A stretch of 64,000 nt of DNA from Chondrosia reniformis (lineage: Eukaryota; Porifera; Demospongiae; Chondrillida; Chondrillidae), in the NCBI GenBank assembly GCA_947172415.1, contig OX359190.1, forward strand, positions 3,968,001-4,032,000, read 5' to 3'. Numbering within the stretch: position 1 is the first letter of the stretch; each line of letters starts with the position of its first letter. This document shows, piece after piece, positions 1-10,288 of the stretch. Both the position numbers and the translations under genes were made by a program. The notes under the pieces are model-generated. The model saw nothing but the letters and a program-made list of their open reading frames with translations. It was not told where the DNA came from and searched no databases.

Positions 1-1177
1 ATACTTTGCTCTCGAGGCAGCCCGCTTGGCTTCTGGATTCTCTGCATAATCCAGCTTTCGCTTTTCCAAAATTTCGTCTCTTTGCAACAGATAATTTTGT
101 TTTTTGGCCTGTTTCCTAAGCCATTCCTTTGAAGGACCTGGGTTTGATTCTATGTCTCCTCCAAGGAGCAATAACAAACTAAACACTTTAGCTAAAGTGT
201 AGTTATGCTTACAATAGCGTCTTCTGTGAAGTAGCAACTGCAGTGTGCATCTAAACCAGTGCTGCCTCTGGCAAGTGAACGTACGCATACCATTATCAAT
301 GGTACTTAAAATAAATGCATAATTCTTCAATGTTCTACCATCAAAGTGCTGAAATATAGCAGTATAATGGCTATGACTAGTTCTATATGCAGCAGTCACA
401 GCAATGCTTACATAATCATTCTGCACTGCTGCAACATACTCTGGTATATCTCCAAGAATATCACAAGCACTGCATCTATGGGCCTTATGGTCACATTCCC
501 TAAGACTAAGATCCCATGTATAGTCCCAACAATAGGACCAATTGCCCCAGCCACAGGGCCTGTCCCAGCCGCAGGACCAACTGTCCCAGCTGCAGGACAT
601 AGTGCCCCAGCAACAGGGCTGGTCCCAGCTGCAGGACATAGTGCCCCAGCAACAGGGCTGGTCCCAGCTGCAGGACCGATTCAAATTCAATAATTCATCA
701 ATGAAATAGTCATATGTAACTATATAAGGTATATATAGTGTCATTTCTTCAACTCCATGAGCAGGAACTACTCTGTCGTGTTCTATATCCAATTCAGCAG
801 GTGGATTCCAGCAGAAAATGGGCTGCTTCAGATAACTGTAACCCTGATCAAAAGACAGAAGTATAGCTAACAGACATGCCAGTAACCACAACAAACATCC
901 ATGATGCACAAAACCATGTGTATGAATTTCAAACAACTTATCTGAACTTTGATCCATATGTATGGTAGTTTTCCGTTCTCTTGTCTTCATATTTCCATAT
1001 TTCTTGGCCTGAATTTCATAAACATGTTATATAATCAACATTAATTAAACATCATATAACATTTAAATAATTAAAAATTAATATTAGACTGTGTCCATGC
1101 CCCGACAGAAGGTTTACCTTAGGAATTGTTTTGCGGCTGCTGTTCTTCAGAAGAGCAGTTACCCAGCGTTGCACTCT
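1..1177 (-). CDS. 2A-containing, K/R-repeat protein (partial, 3' end outside window)
   Basis: The minus strand is open from 1008 to the window edge (about 336 codons). An in-frame TAA at 1027-1029 lies just upstream, beyond an acceptor (ATTTCAG) at 1009. A second exon, 1118-1177 (RVQRWVTALLKNSSRKTIPK), has acceptor TATACAG and donor GTAAAC and joins in phase 0. Order of parts: charged start, hydrophobic stretch (GCLLWLLACLLAILLSF), three 13-residue Trp/Cys repeats (CSWDQPCCWGTM type), a Cys/His-containing region, a leucine run, the 2A-like motif, then a basic segment ending AENPEAKRAASRAKY. The last module resembles K/R-A-A-K-A-R-Y repeats seen in Helitron-associated proteins of sponges (family knowledge, not searched); a decayed relative lies at 45699-45791. 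Function unknown. It may be part of a mobile element rather than a host gene. No stop or frameshift is visible. Confidence 0.7.
133..156 (-). other. 2A-like ribosome-skipping motif (DIESNPGP)
   Basis: The minus-strand codons read D-I-E-S-N-P-G-P directly after a leucine-rich stretch and G-G. This matches the consensus D-V/I-E-x-N-P-G-P, at which ribosomes skip the G-P bond. The predicted split is between the Gly at 136-138 and the Pro at 133-135, leaving a downstream protein beginning PSKEWLRKQ. The motif match is seen directly; activity is inferred from 2A peptides in viruses and APE-type non-LTR retrotransposons. Confidence 0.8.
541..677 (-). repeat. 39-bp coding minisatellite (Trp/Cys repeats)
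   Basis: About three 39-bp units lie inside the minus-strand gene. Each unit codes 13 residues with the pattern C-S-W-D-Q-P-C-C-W-G-T-M-S. The period is a multiple of three, so the frame is kept. The two units nearest 677 are almost identical and the third is diverged. The opposite strand is also open here (346-693) only because the repeat keeps its frame on both strands. Confidence 0.75.
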
Positions 1178-1552
1178 CTGTATAAATAAGGAAGGTGTAC
1201 ACACATGAATATTATACTGAGAAAGCATATATATTCAGGCAATGTTGTTAATATACATGTCAACATTACAAAGACATATGCACTCAATACGGTGGCCATA
1301 TATAGGACACAGGACTGACACACCCTTTCATTATTATTGGTAACATCATTATTATTATGACATCAGGGATGTTATTGCACCCTTTTACTTAAAGTTTACA
1401 CATACATGCAGGGTGGAATTTGTAAAACAATAAAGAGCAATGCATAAGAGCAATAAACATGACATATACATTAAACTAAATCCTTAGCTTTTCATAAGTG
1501 TAGATCAAAAGGTAATATTAAATGCTATAACCTTTAATTTAGTGTATAGATC

Positions 1553-3100
1553 AAAAGTAGCGTATTTAAGTTAGCATGAGTGTTTATGTAAGTGTAAATC
1601 GAAAGGGTGTATAATTATGAAGTTATTGATCGTTTATTAAACTATAGATGTAATGATATTTTAATCATTAGGCGTGAGGTTTAAGTGAGAGCTGTACTGC
1701 AACGTAAAAGTAGCGTATTTAAGTTAGCATAAGTGTTTTGTAAGTATAAATCGAAAGGCTGTATGATTATGAAGTTATTGATCGTTTATTAAACTATAGA
1801 TGTAATGATATTTTAATCATAGGCGTGAGGTTTAAGTGAGAGCTGTACTGCAACGCAAAAGTAGCGTATTTAAGTTAGCATAAGTGTTTTGTAAGTATAA
1901 ATCGAAAGGCTGTATGATTATGAAGTTATTGATCGTTTATTAAACTATAGATGTAATGATATTTTAATCATAGGCGTGAGGTTTAAGTGAGAGCTGTACT
2001 GCAACACAAAAGTAGCGTATTTAAGTTAGCTTAAGTGTTTTATAAGTATAAATCGAAAGGCTGTATGATTATGAAGTTATTGATCGTTTATTAAACTATA
2101 GATGTAATGATATTTTAATCATAGGCGTGAGGTTTAAGTGGGAGCTGTACTGCAACACAAAAGTAGCGTATTTAAGTTAGCATAAGTGTTTTGTAAGTAT
2201 AAATCGAAAGGGTGTATGATTATGAAGTTACTGATCATTTATGCCAACTTATATGTAATGTTTAAGAAGATAGAAGATATTCTAAGCGTACGTAGCTGTA
2301 CTGCAACACAAAAGTAGCGTATTTAAGTTAGCATAAGTGTTTTGTAAGTATAAATCGAAAGGGTGTATGATTATGAAGTTATTGATCGTTTATTAAACTA
2401 TAGATGTAATGATATTTTAATCATAGGCGTGAGGTTTAAGTGAGAGCTGTACTGCAACACAAAAGTAGCGTATTTAAGTTAGCTTAAGTGTTTTATAAGT
2501 ATAAATCGAAAGGCTGTATGATTATGAAGTTATTGATCGTTTATTAAACTATAGATGTAATGATATTTTAATCATAGGTGTGAGGTTTAAGTGGGAGCTG
2601 TACTGCAACACAAAAGTAGCGTATTTAAGTTAGCATAAGTGTTTTGTAAGTATAAATCGAAAGGGTGTATGATTATGAAGTTACTGATCATTTATGCAAA
2701 CTTATATGTAATGTTTAAGAAGATAGAAGATATTCTAAGCGTACGTAGCTGTACTGCAACACAAAAGTAGCGTATTTAAGTTAGCATAAGTGTTTTGTAA
2801 GTATAAATCGAAAGGGTGTATGATTATGAAGTTATTGATCGTTTATTAAACTATAGATGTAATGATATTTTAATCATAGGCGTGAGGTTTAAGTGAGAGC
2901 TGTACTGCAACACAAAAGTAGCGTATTTAAGTTAGCATAAGTGTTTTGTAAGTATAAATCGAAAGGCTGTATGATTATGAATTTATTGATCGTTTATTAA
3001 ACTATAGATGTAATGATATTTTAATCATAGGTGTGAGGTTTAAGTGGGAGCTGTACTGCAACACAAAAGTAGCGTATTTAAGTTAGCATAAGTGTTTTGT
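1553..3100. repeat. 151-bp satellite array with 453-bp higher-order unit
   Basis: The phrase AAAAGTAGCGTATTTAAG recurs at 1553, 1706, 1857, 2008, 2159, 2310, 2461, 2612, 2763, 2914 and 3065. After the first interval the spacing is exactly 151 bp. Three monomer types are seen. A carries ...TTTTAATCATAGGCGTGAGG. A' carries TTAGCTTAAGTGTTTTATAAG. B (2159 and 2612) carries AAGAAGATAGAAGATATTC. The order A-A'-B repeats from 1857 and again from 2310, giving a 453-bp higher-order period. No coding is seen in the array. Confidence 0.92.
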
Positions 3101-3269
3101 AATTATAAATATATATATATAAACGTTCGGTTTCCCTATACCGTAACACACTTTCTTACCACACGTTCGATTTCGCAATCGCCCTATAGGTGATAAATTA
3201 ATAGGATGTTTATACAAAACAGTAGGGTGTATATAATAAACAAAGAGTGTTTATACTAAACAAAACGAG

Positions 3270-3600
3270 AGAAAATTATGCTTACTCGAAACGTATTTAA
3301 CCTAGCGGAAGTTCTTCGTAAGTGTAGATAGAAAGGGTATATGATTTTGACCTTAATGATCGGTTATTCAACCTTATAGATTTAACGTTTAAGAAGATAT
3401 TTTAAACTTAGAGGCCTACAATGAGAATTACGTGACGTTTATATAGCAGCCACATGGTATTAGGCTTAGCTTAAACGTTTTGTGACTATAGACCGAAAGA
3501 AGATATAATTACGACCTCACTGATTTTAGATTTAATGTCTATGAAGATATACTTAAAGCGTATATAGACCCATACAGTAGGACTTACGTAAAAGTATATT
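3270..3600. repeat. Diverged edge monomers of the 151-bp satellite
   Basis: Two degenerate monomers follow the array: CGTATTTAACCTAGCGGAAG..., TGATCGGTTATTCAACC, TTTAACGTTTAAGAAGATATTT and a second weaker set near 3470-3560. They resemble the B monomer more than A. This fits older repeats preserved at the array border while the core was homogenised. Confidence 0.6.
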
Positions 3601-3998
3601 TCTGACCTATTCAAGGGCAATTACATCTTATTTTACCGTTATCCTCACAAACTTACTTTTATATAAGGTTTAAACACAGACACACACGTACACTTAGTCT
3701 ACAATATAAATAAACTCACTGTAGAGGAATTTAGGTGTCTACATAGGGATTCCTCAAGGAAAGTTCTATAGAGAACTGTAGCGCTGAAAAACGCTGTTGT
3801 AAGAAATAGTCCGAAGGCTATTTCGAAGTCGCTGAAACAAACATTCATCTTTGCAGTCTACTGTAAAGGCGAAGGTTACCACCAAAGTAATATTAGGTAC
3901 CGCCAAAGGCTCATTTTGTGCGCCACATTCTCTTGCATACGAAGCAATTGATTGAGTCATTTAGTCGCTATAACAACGAAAGTCTTAGCAAGGCGAGG

Positions 3999-4806
3999 AT
4001 GGCAGACGAATTTTGTAAGTTATATGCCTGACACATTTAAGGCTTACGTGGCCGAAAGTTATTGAATTTCTCCTAAGCGAATTCAGCTTAAAATAATTAA
4101 TTAACCATACGTTTTTAGACACTCCGAATAAGTAGAAATATTTTAATTATTAATTAAAACAAATTAAAACAAATTCGTTTTTTACAGTTTTATCTCTCTC
4201 TTACACAGGATGAACTAATGCTGATGGAGGAGGGGCCCATTGAAAAGGGGCTGCAAGCTGGGGCCCAACCTGTCCCCCAGCAACCCCAGCCAGATCCTCC
4301 AGAGGGGGTGCAAGCTGGGGGCCAACCTGTCCCCCAGCAACCCCAGCCAGTTCCTCCAGAGGGGGTGCAAGCTGGGGGCCAATGTGTCCCCCACCCCAGA
4401 GAAAGGACTAGGGGATGGACCTGCCAAAGGTAAGTCATGTGTTGTCCATTAGTACATAATCTAACATGCATACATTTGTATCTAAACATGTATATATATA
4501 CTCTTTACTATATATATCTTCTCTTTTATATGCAGCTGCAGGTTTTACAACTTTGGCTTTCGCCAAAGATGTAAAACCTGCGGCAAAGGCAAGGCCGCAG
4601 GTTTTCAGGGTCGCGGTCGCGGTCGTGGTCGCGGTCGCGGTCGTGGTCGCGGTCGAGGTCGAGGCCAGAGGCCTTACACAAGGGGAAATGTGAGTTTAAA
4701 TTCCCTTACAATATATGTACATTAATATGCATTGCATTGTTTCTAATTTTTATAGACATATAACAACATTACAGTGATGGGGGGGGAAATGTCCAGTTTC
4801 TTAACT
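3999..4806 (+). CDS. Proline-rich/RG-repeat Cys-motif small protein, family copy 1
   Basis: Four exons with consensus splice sites. Exon 1 is 3999-4014 (MADEF, donor GTAAGT). Exon 2 is 4209-4429 (DELMLMEEG, then repeats GVQAGGQPVPQQPQPVPPE, ending GWTCQ). Exon 3 is 4536-4689 (CRFYNFGFRQRCKTCGKGK, then about eleven Arg-Gly pairs and QRPYTRGN). Exon 4 starts at 4756. Exons 2-3 join in phase 2 and exons 3-4 in phase 0. Two relatives lie at 31506-32624 and 37181-39790. The short Cys motif could be a zinc knuckle and the RG tract suggests RNA binding, but no named family is recognised. Exon 1 carries one T more than copy 2, and the exon 4 G run seems one G short, so the frame as read is broken twice unless these are sequence errors. 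Confidence 0.55.
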
Positions 4807-4809
4807 AAA

Positions 4810-6075
4810 CTCTATCTATTTATTTATTTGTTCGTTTATTGTATTTATATACATATATATAATTTGTTTGTTGATATTATGTACATTCAACACTAACCAG
4901 CAAGCAAAGAGGGATGCCAAGACTTTGTTAAATAATCTTTAATGCATATCCTCATTACCAACAAATTAGTGAAGTCTCGCACAAAGAAACGCTTCCATTC
5001 TATTGCCAACCATAATTATGGATGTCTACATCAACTAATCACCGCAAGAATACTACATAGAAACACATGCAGTCGTACATTATATCATACACGCTAGGGA
5101 TGAGCTAAAGAGCTAAGCTACGCAGCCCTAGGCCTCCTAATAATTCATTCACGTTACTGATAAGCTCGAGTTAAAGTGTTTCTAAACAAACTCTAATGTT
5201 ATCTTTCTAGTAAGGCTTACACCTTTCATGCTATCACTAATCTGACTTCTAACTTAGGCCTTAGGCATTCTAATAATTCATTTACGATAGCGATAAGATT
5301 ATCTGTTTTACAAATTAAAGTGTTTCTAAAGAACTAAGCTACGTAGCCCTAGGCCTCCTAATAATTCATTCACGCTATTGATGAGCTTAGCTCTTTTTCG
5401 AATTAAAGTGTTTATAAACGTAACATTGTAATGAGTCGCTCAAAAGACTCGCACATAGAAACGCCCATCCATCCATTCCACACGTTACTTTTAATAATGT
5501 TAGCTTGTAAGGTTTATACCTTTCAAGCTACCCCTAACCTGACTTATAATGTTAAATAATTTTGACCGTAGGCATTCTAATAATTCATTCACGATAGTGA
5601 TAAGATTATCTCTTTTACAAATTAAAGTGTTTCTTAACGTTCTACTGTAATGAGTCGCTTTAAAGACTTGCACATAGAAACGCATCCGAAAAAGGAGTTA
5701 CACTGTTAATGTAATGACTGACAGAGAGCTACACAAATAGACGACATACAACATAGAGTACTTCTGTTAGGCCACACCCTACCCTAACAAACTGTTTCAG
5801 AATACAGTTTAGACACACACAGATCGCCTCTGTTAATTCAATTGCTGTAGTTTCACTCACCAAGTTCTGTGTCACTTATCCGAGGCAGCCATCTGACTAA
5901 CTTTGAAGCGGGTTAGCCCATTAAAGATGTCGAGGGTACCAAAACGAAAATACATAGCTAGCAATTTGCAAACAATATAAAATCACTTCTAGGCAATACT
6001 ACTTCGTCAATATAATAGCGTACGTAGCTACGTACGTACATTTCTATACTCAAATACTCAAATAAAGGCCTACTT
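4810..6075. repeat. Non-coding stretch with dispersed ~150-250 bp repeat
   Basis: No gene is seen. Between 5100 and 5690 the block 'CCTAATAATTCATTCACG...GATAAG...ATTAAAGTGTTTCTAA' followed by 'AATGAGTCGC...CACATAGAAACGC' recurs at about 5147, 5271, 5360 and 5578 with small changes. A further copy lies at 20755-20985. From 5938 the sequence matches the flank at 39829-40240, part of the duplication described in the findings. Confidence 0.6.
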
Positions 6076-6079
6076 TTAT

Positions 6080-6534
6080 TTCGCAATCTCCAAGGTATCC
6101 TAGAGATGACGTCATTATTAAATGGCGGATTTATTGATGCCTTTGCTACGGGGGCTACAAAAACCGTCATGCCCAATAATAGCGTTATCGCTCTCGCTTC
6201 TACAAAAGAATACAGCTCGGAAAATTTGCAGTAGTTTCGTGTAACAATTAGTCCAAAAGCTTATATAGTTTTTTAGTTATGGCTGACGAAGAAGAAGAAG
6301 AATATGAAGAAGACGAAAATGGGAATTTTTAAAGTTTATTATTTCGCCAGCAGGACATATCCGCTTGCTTTTAAGGTCTATTTAGAGTATGTATATTGTA
6401 TATTTAGCTATACATAGCCTTATTTTGTCGATTTTCGGCCTATTTCGGGATTTCGCTCCTATACCAATGTATGGGGAAAACGAAAAAAAACGTGTCATCC
6501 CTACATAGGGAGTACTACCGTACTCCCTGATTAG
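6080..6534 (+). mobile_element. Family A element copy 1
   Basis: Hallmarks in order: TTCGCAATCTCCAAGG, TGACGTCA at 6107-6114 followed by AAATGGCGG, AATAGCGTTATCGCTCTCGCTTC, an acidic frame MADEEEEEYEEDENGNF, TTCGCCAGCAGGACATAT, and a terminal ATCCCTACATAGGGAGTACTACCGTACTCCCTGA-type palindrome. Related copies lie near 9.1, 11.0, 16.7, 40.2, 50.1 and 56.9 kb. It is non-autonomous, with no transposase inside. Confidence 0.75.
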
Positions 6535-6800
6535 GAGCACATGTGACTCAGGATAGCATTGCTGAGTACATTCAAAACACTCACATGGACAAGAATGTAG
6601 TGTGGGTAGAGATGTGGAAATCCTCACTTTGGCTTATTTACTGAAGACTAATATTTGTGTTTGACACTAGTTGCAATTAGTGGCAACTGTTTAGCCCTTA
6701 CCACTTGGATCTTAGTCTGACAGATGACAGCAGTGCAAAGTCAATGAACATTGTACATTTTCCTCAGCATTTAGAGGTGGTGTCATCTGTTACAAGGGGA
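6533..6800 (+). pseudogene. OTU-like protease C-terminal fragment, decayed copy
   Basis: This aligns base by base with the open copy at 7048-7315 but carries stops and frame breaks (for example ATTTACTGAAGACTAATATTTGTGTTTGAC). The relics of the V-E-I-L-T-L-A and V-F-D-T segments remain readable in shifted frames. It is the upstream partner of the tandem duplication and is not expected to make protein. Confidence 0.6.
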
Positions 6801-6976
6801 CAACTTTAGGCTACATAAAATCGGTAATGTACATAGAGTTGTATATGTAAAATCGGTGGCTTTGTTGCATGGTTTGCTCGCTGGCTGCATGGGGTAAATA
6901 TTAAAGTTTAACTTAATAGGTGCTATATTTAAGATGCTTGGGTGCTAAAAGAAGAGACATGGTATGAATTTAAAGT

Positions 6977-7330
6977 TGTTCACAAGAAGGTCATCTTGCA
7001 GTTCAAAGAGCAATCTTGAACCACATGCAAAATATTGCACCTCTTCTATTAGGAGCACATGTGACTCAGGATAGCATTGCTGAGTACATTCAAGACACTC
7101 ACATGAACATGAATGGAGCGTGGGGTACAGATGTGGAAATCCTCACTTTGGCTCATTTACTGCAGACTAATATTTATGTGTTTGACACTAGTTACAATTG
7201 GTGGCAACTGTTTAGCCCTTACCACTTGGATCATAGTCTGCCAGTTGACAGCAGTGCAAAGTCAATGTACATTGTACATTTTTCTCAGCATTTCGAGGTA
7301 ATGTCATCTGTTGCAAAGGGCGCTACATAA
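6977..7330 (+). pseudogene. OTU-like cysteine protease C-terminal part
   Basis: An open frame reads SQEGHLAVQRAIL, then AWGTDVEILTLAHLLQTNIYVFD, W-x-x-F-x-P, IVHFSQHFEV. This order (G-T-x-x-E-I-x-x-L-A, I-x-V-F-D, H-F-E/D-V with the catalytic His) is the second half of an OTU deubiquitinase-type domain. The first half, with the catalytic D-G-N-C-F/L motif, is not found upstream, and no start ATG fits. OTU domains are carried by several transposons, so this is probably element-derived. It lacks the catalytic Cys and is inferred to be inactive. Confidence 0.6.
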
Positions 7331-7499
7331 AATCGGTTTTGTACGTCGAGTTGTATATGTAAAATCGGTGGCTTTGTTGCATGGTTTGCTCGCTGGCTGC
7401 ATGGGGTAAATATTAAAGTTTAACTTAATAGGTGCTATATTTAAGATGCTTGGGTGCTAAAAGAAGAGACATGGTATGAATTTAAAGTTGTCTATAGTC

Positions 7500-7834
7500 A
7501 ATGCTTGGTCAAGCTGAGATTAGTATTAATTTTTTTGAATATCAATTCAAGATTTCTACTTTTTGTATTCAATATCTTAATTTTACACAATTTGTTATTT
7601 CTTTACGTTGCAAAGAATGTTCAGCCTATTTAAAGAGGTGAGAACTCATGATTAGTTCATATATATTAATCACCATCTTCATAATCATAAATGTTTAGCT
7701 TGCACAAAAGATTGTTGATTTACACAATTTAAAACACTATTTCCTTCTTCTTCCTTCAGGAAGAACTGCAGGAAGGATAAAACATACCAGTATATTCTAC
7801 ATGTAAAGACTGAGCGAACAAGTAGTTCAAATTT
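7500..7834. other. AT-rich stretch without recognised gene
   Basis: No supported frame, splice structure or repeat is seen. There are pyrimidine-rich runs near 7740 but no clear gene. Confidence 0.5.
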
Positions 7835-7922
7835 AAACATGTAGTTCGAGTTTAAAAAACTCATTGGGCTGACGCCCCCCCGAATTAACTCGCACTACTT
7901 GGCCGCATCGTTGGGCTTTAAT
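7835..7922 (-). mobile_element. Foldback-B end fragment
   Basis: This has the shape GTAGTTCGAGTTTAAAAAACTC..GGGC..GCCCCCC..GAATTAACTCG..CTACTTGGCCG: two arms around a GC-rich stem. The same end occurs at 9793-9852, 17263-17335, 33435-33506 and 34797-34860. The flank GGCCGCATCGTTGGG is shared with the longer B element at 17330. Confidence 0.6.
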
Positions 7923-8042
7923 GTAAGAAACCATAAACATTTTCTACAAAAATAGTGAAGATGTAGGGATGGCACAAAAAGCACAGAAACAAGAAAGGGA
8001 TGTTACACAGTGAAGCATTAGCTATACATGCATGAATCATAC
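7923..8042 (+). mobile_element. Palindrome C, half copy
   Basis: The sequence TTTTCTACAAAAATAGTGAAGATG followed by GGATGGCACAAAAAGCACAGAAACAAGAAAGGGATGTTACACAGTGAAGCATTAGC is one arm of the C palindrome. The other arm is missing here. Confidence 0.7.
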
Positions 8043-8267
8043 AACCGCTAGTGGAACATGTCCATACTTCCAGAAATTTTCGATAAAAGTCGCTAACTAA
8101 CACTCTTTTTAATTTATTCTATTTTACTTTAGAAACATCGTATCACTAAACAAATTATATAGAATTGAAGCGCTATTCTTTCTTAATAGTTTGGCTACAA
8201 GAGCATCACGATTGCAGGCTTAAAGGAGAACGTAAGCGGCCGTAAGTGATAGGTGCCAAATCGCCAA

Positions 8268-8578
8268 AAATGTTTTATTAGACAGTGGAAAATACGAATA
8301 TAGAATAAATGGTGACACCAACCTATGAAGGATAATGATATCTAACGATGGTATGTATACTCCTTTAAAATTCCCTTTAGTTTTTAAATTATAATCGAAA
8401 ACATATTTTCGTACCTTTATCAGGCGCCTCTAGTACTTAATATCTCAGTTAAACAAGGGAATATTCCAGGAGTATACATACAACTTTTAGGCTGTTACTT
8501 ACTGAAGAGATTGATGTCAAAAAATGGTTAGATATACAATTCTCCACTGTCTAATAATCGGTTCGTTTTCCATTTGTC
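8268..8578. mobile_element. ~300-bp inverted-repeat element
   Basis: Outer arms TTATTAGACAGTGGA (about 8272) and TCCACTGTCTAATAA (about 8560) face each other. An inner pair, GTATGTATACTCCTTTAAAATTCCC and its complement near 8455-8490, forms a second stem. No coding is seen. The layout is typical of a short non-autonomous DNA element; no target duplication could be fixed. Confidence 0.6.
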
Positions 8579-8879
8579 TCTTCTCCTTCGAGTAATGGTA
8601 TTGTCACGTGATTGTCAGCCAAAATTAGTAGTATAGCTGAGCCATCATACAATGACGTCTTATGACGTTTAATATGCACCCAAATATTTGGTACAAACAT
8701 TAGACTTCCGAAGTTGATATGTCAACTAAGGCTTCTCGGTAGCGATACAGTTTCTTTGATCGGAGTTTATTGTTGTTGTAAGAGGTAAGTGGAAACAGTA
8801 AGCATATTGCATGTCTACTAATATCTATGTAATTATCAATGGCGAAAATGTATGAGCAATTAACGAAGTATAATCAAAA

Positions 8880-9055
8880 GAAAACAGAACGTTTCGGTCA
8901 CGTAAGCCTTAGTGATGACTCGTGACGTTTCAGTGGCTGGTGCTCCGCTTCACGCGCAGGTCACATGCTAGAGACACTTTCGCCTGGAATGTGACACCTC
9001 TGAAAGTGCTAATAAGACGATTTACAAAAATCGGAAATTGGTGGACATGTCACAC
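8880..9055. repeat. Dispersed repeat shared with 14485-14640
   Basis: The run TGATGACTCGTGACGTTTCAGTGGCTGGTGCTCCGCTTCA... to GATTTACAAAAATCGG recurs at 14485-14640 with about one change in eight. No coding is seen. At 14.5 kb it sits inside the minisatellite that follows a Helitron fragment. Confidence 0.7.
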
Positions 9056-9058
9056 ATG

Positions 9059-10123
9059 CGACATCCTTGCTTGTAGGATTCATGCATAGCTAATGCTTCA
9101 CTGTGTAACGTCCCTTTCTTGTTTCTGTGCTTTTTGTGCCATCCATAAATCTTCACTACTTTTGTAGATAATTTATATTGTTCTCTAGCTTCTGTACTTT
9201 TTATGGAGCATTAAGCTAGGAATCTGTTGTACATTTTAAACCACTTTGGTTTCGCAATCTTTGACTGATTATGACGTCATTAAAATGGCGAATTTATTGA
9301 GGTTTTGACTCTGGGGCCATGAAAACCGTCATACACAATAATAGCACTATTGCTCTCGCTTCTACAAAAGAATACAGCTCGGAAAATTTTGAGTATTTTC
9401 GCTTAAGAAGTAGTCTGAAGGCTTACTTTGTTTTTAGTAGCTGCCTGTGGCAGCCCCTTATATTGTTTTCATTTGCCGATTACTTTGTATGGCTTCATGT
9501 TACGGAAAGATATATATATATATATATATGTAATACGGGTTCATACGCAACTGTTATAACACTTTATTTATACTTCGATATATATTTAATACAGGTTCAT
9601 ATATACGCAACTATTATATTACTTTATAATACTTAATTTATACATCAATACATCGTTTTGCAAATGGCGGCGTTCAGGAAGCTTTAGTTAATGAAGCTTT
9701 TCTGTCGCTATTTATAATGTTCAGGACACTTAAGCGTCCTCAATCGTTAGTATTACGAATATATATATTAAATGCCAACAATACGGCCAAGTAGTTCGAG
9801 TTGATTCGGGGGGCGGGAGCCCCACGAGTTTTTAAACTCGAAATACTTGTTTAGTTACAGCGGGCGAAGAAGATGAAGAAGATGAAGAAGATGATTGGGA
9901 AGAAAACGAAAATGGGAGATTTTAAAAGTTTATTATTTCGCCAGCGGGACATATTCACTTGCCTTTAAGGTCTATTTAGAGTATGTATATGGTATATTTA
10001 GCTATACATAGCTTTCTTTTGTTGATTTTCGGCCTATTTCGGGATTTTGCTCCTACACCGATGTGTGAGGAAAACGGAAAATCCGCGTCATCCCTACATA
10101 GGGAGTACTACCGTACTCACTGA
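9059..10123 (+). mobile_element. Family A/C element interrupted by B element
   Basis: The left end is a C half-palindrome (9060-9180). Then follow TGACGTCA at 9272-9279, the AGCACTATTGCTCTCGCTTC block, an inserted B element, an acidic frame (AGEEDEEDEEDDWEENENG type) near 9860-9920, TTCGCCAGCGGGACATAT, and the terminal CATCCCTACATAGGGAGTACTACCG. Both ends match the other copies, so the A and C parts form one element. Confidence 0.75.
9430..9853 (-). mobile_element. B element inserted in family A/C element
   Basis: It lies between GGCTTACTTTG and CTTGTTTAGTTACAGCGGG, which are nearly adjacent in intact family A copies. One end has the hairpin GCTGCCTGTGGCAGC; the other is the foldback AACTCG..GGGGG..CCCC..AAACTCGAAATAC. 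A second copy lies in opposite orientation at 17263-17672. The subterminal hairpin next to CTAA recalls Helitron ends, but the class is not settled. Confidence 0.6.
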
Positions 10124-10157
10124 TAAGTCCTGAACGCTTTTCCAAAATAGGTATTAA

Positions 10158-10230
10158 TTTATGTGCCCAAATTTGGAACTCTGTCTATGTTCCCAAATTT
10201 GGGGCTCTGTCCATGTGCCCAAATTTGGGT
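10158..10230. repeat. Three tandem ~27-bp repeats
   Basis: Units of the form TATGTGCCCAAATTTGG(A/G)..CTCTGTC are repeated three times directly before the exon at 10289. Each contains the palindrome CCCAAATTTGGG or a near version. Purpose unknown. Confidence 0.7.
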
Positions 10231-10288
10231 ATTTAATTTGACAATGTAAACTGAGATTACAATTCAGTCTACTTACATACCCATGCAG

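Larger units (their letters stand above)
6531..7490 (+). repeat. Tandem duplication (~515 bp) carrying OTU-like sequence
   Basis: The block starting ATTAGGAGCACATGTGACTCAG at 6531 recurs at 7048. The shared 3' part (TAAAATCGG... to GACATGGTATGAATTTAAAGTTG) ends near 6975 and 7490. The non-coding 3' half is nearly identical. The coding half has diverged: the first copy has stops and the second is still open. Confidence 0.85.

Noticed and set aside
346-693. Plus-strand 115-residue frame with P-A-A-G-P repeats
   Set aside because: It lies antisense to the 39-bp coding repeat of the minus-strand gene; the in-frame period keeps both strands open. The minus frame is far longer and spliced.
1553-3100. 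CRISPR-like array
   Set aside because: Units are contiguous 151-bp monomers without spacers, in a eukaryotic context.
4190-4489. Minus-strand frames across the Pro-rich exon
   Set aside because: Antisense shadows of a G/C-rich coding repeat; the plus strand has matching splice sites and two relatives.
4466-4693. Val/Ala repeat protein frame (VAVAVVVAVAV)
   Set aside because: Out-of-frame reading of the Arg-Gly codons; the RG frame joins correctly to flanking exons.
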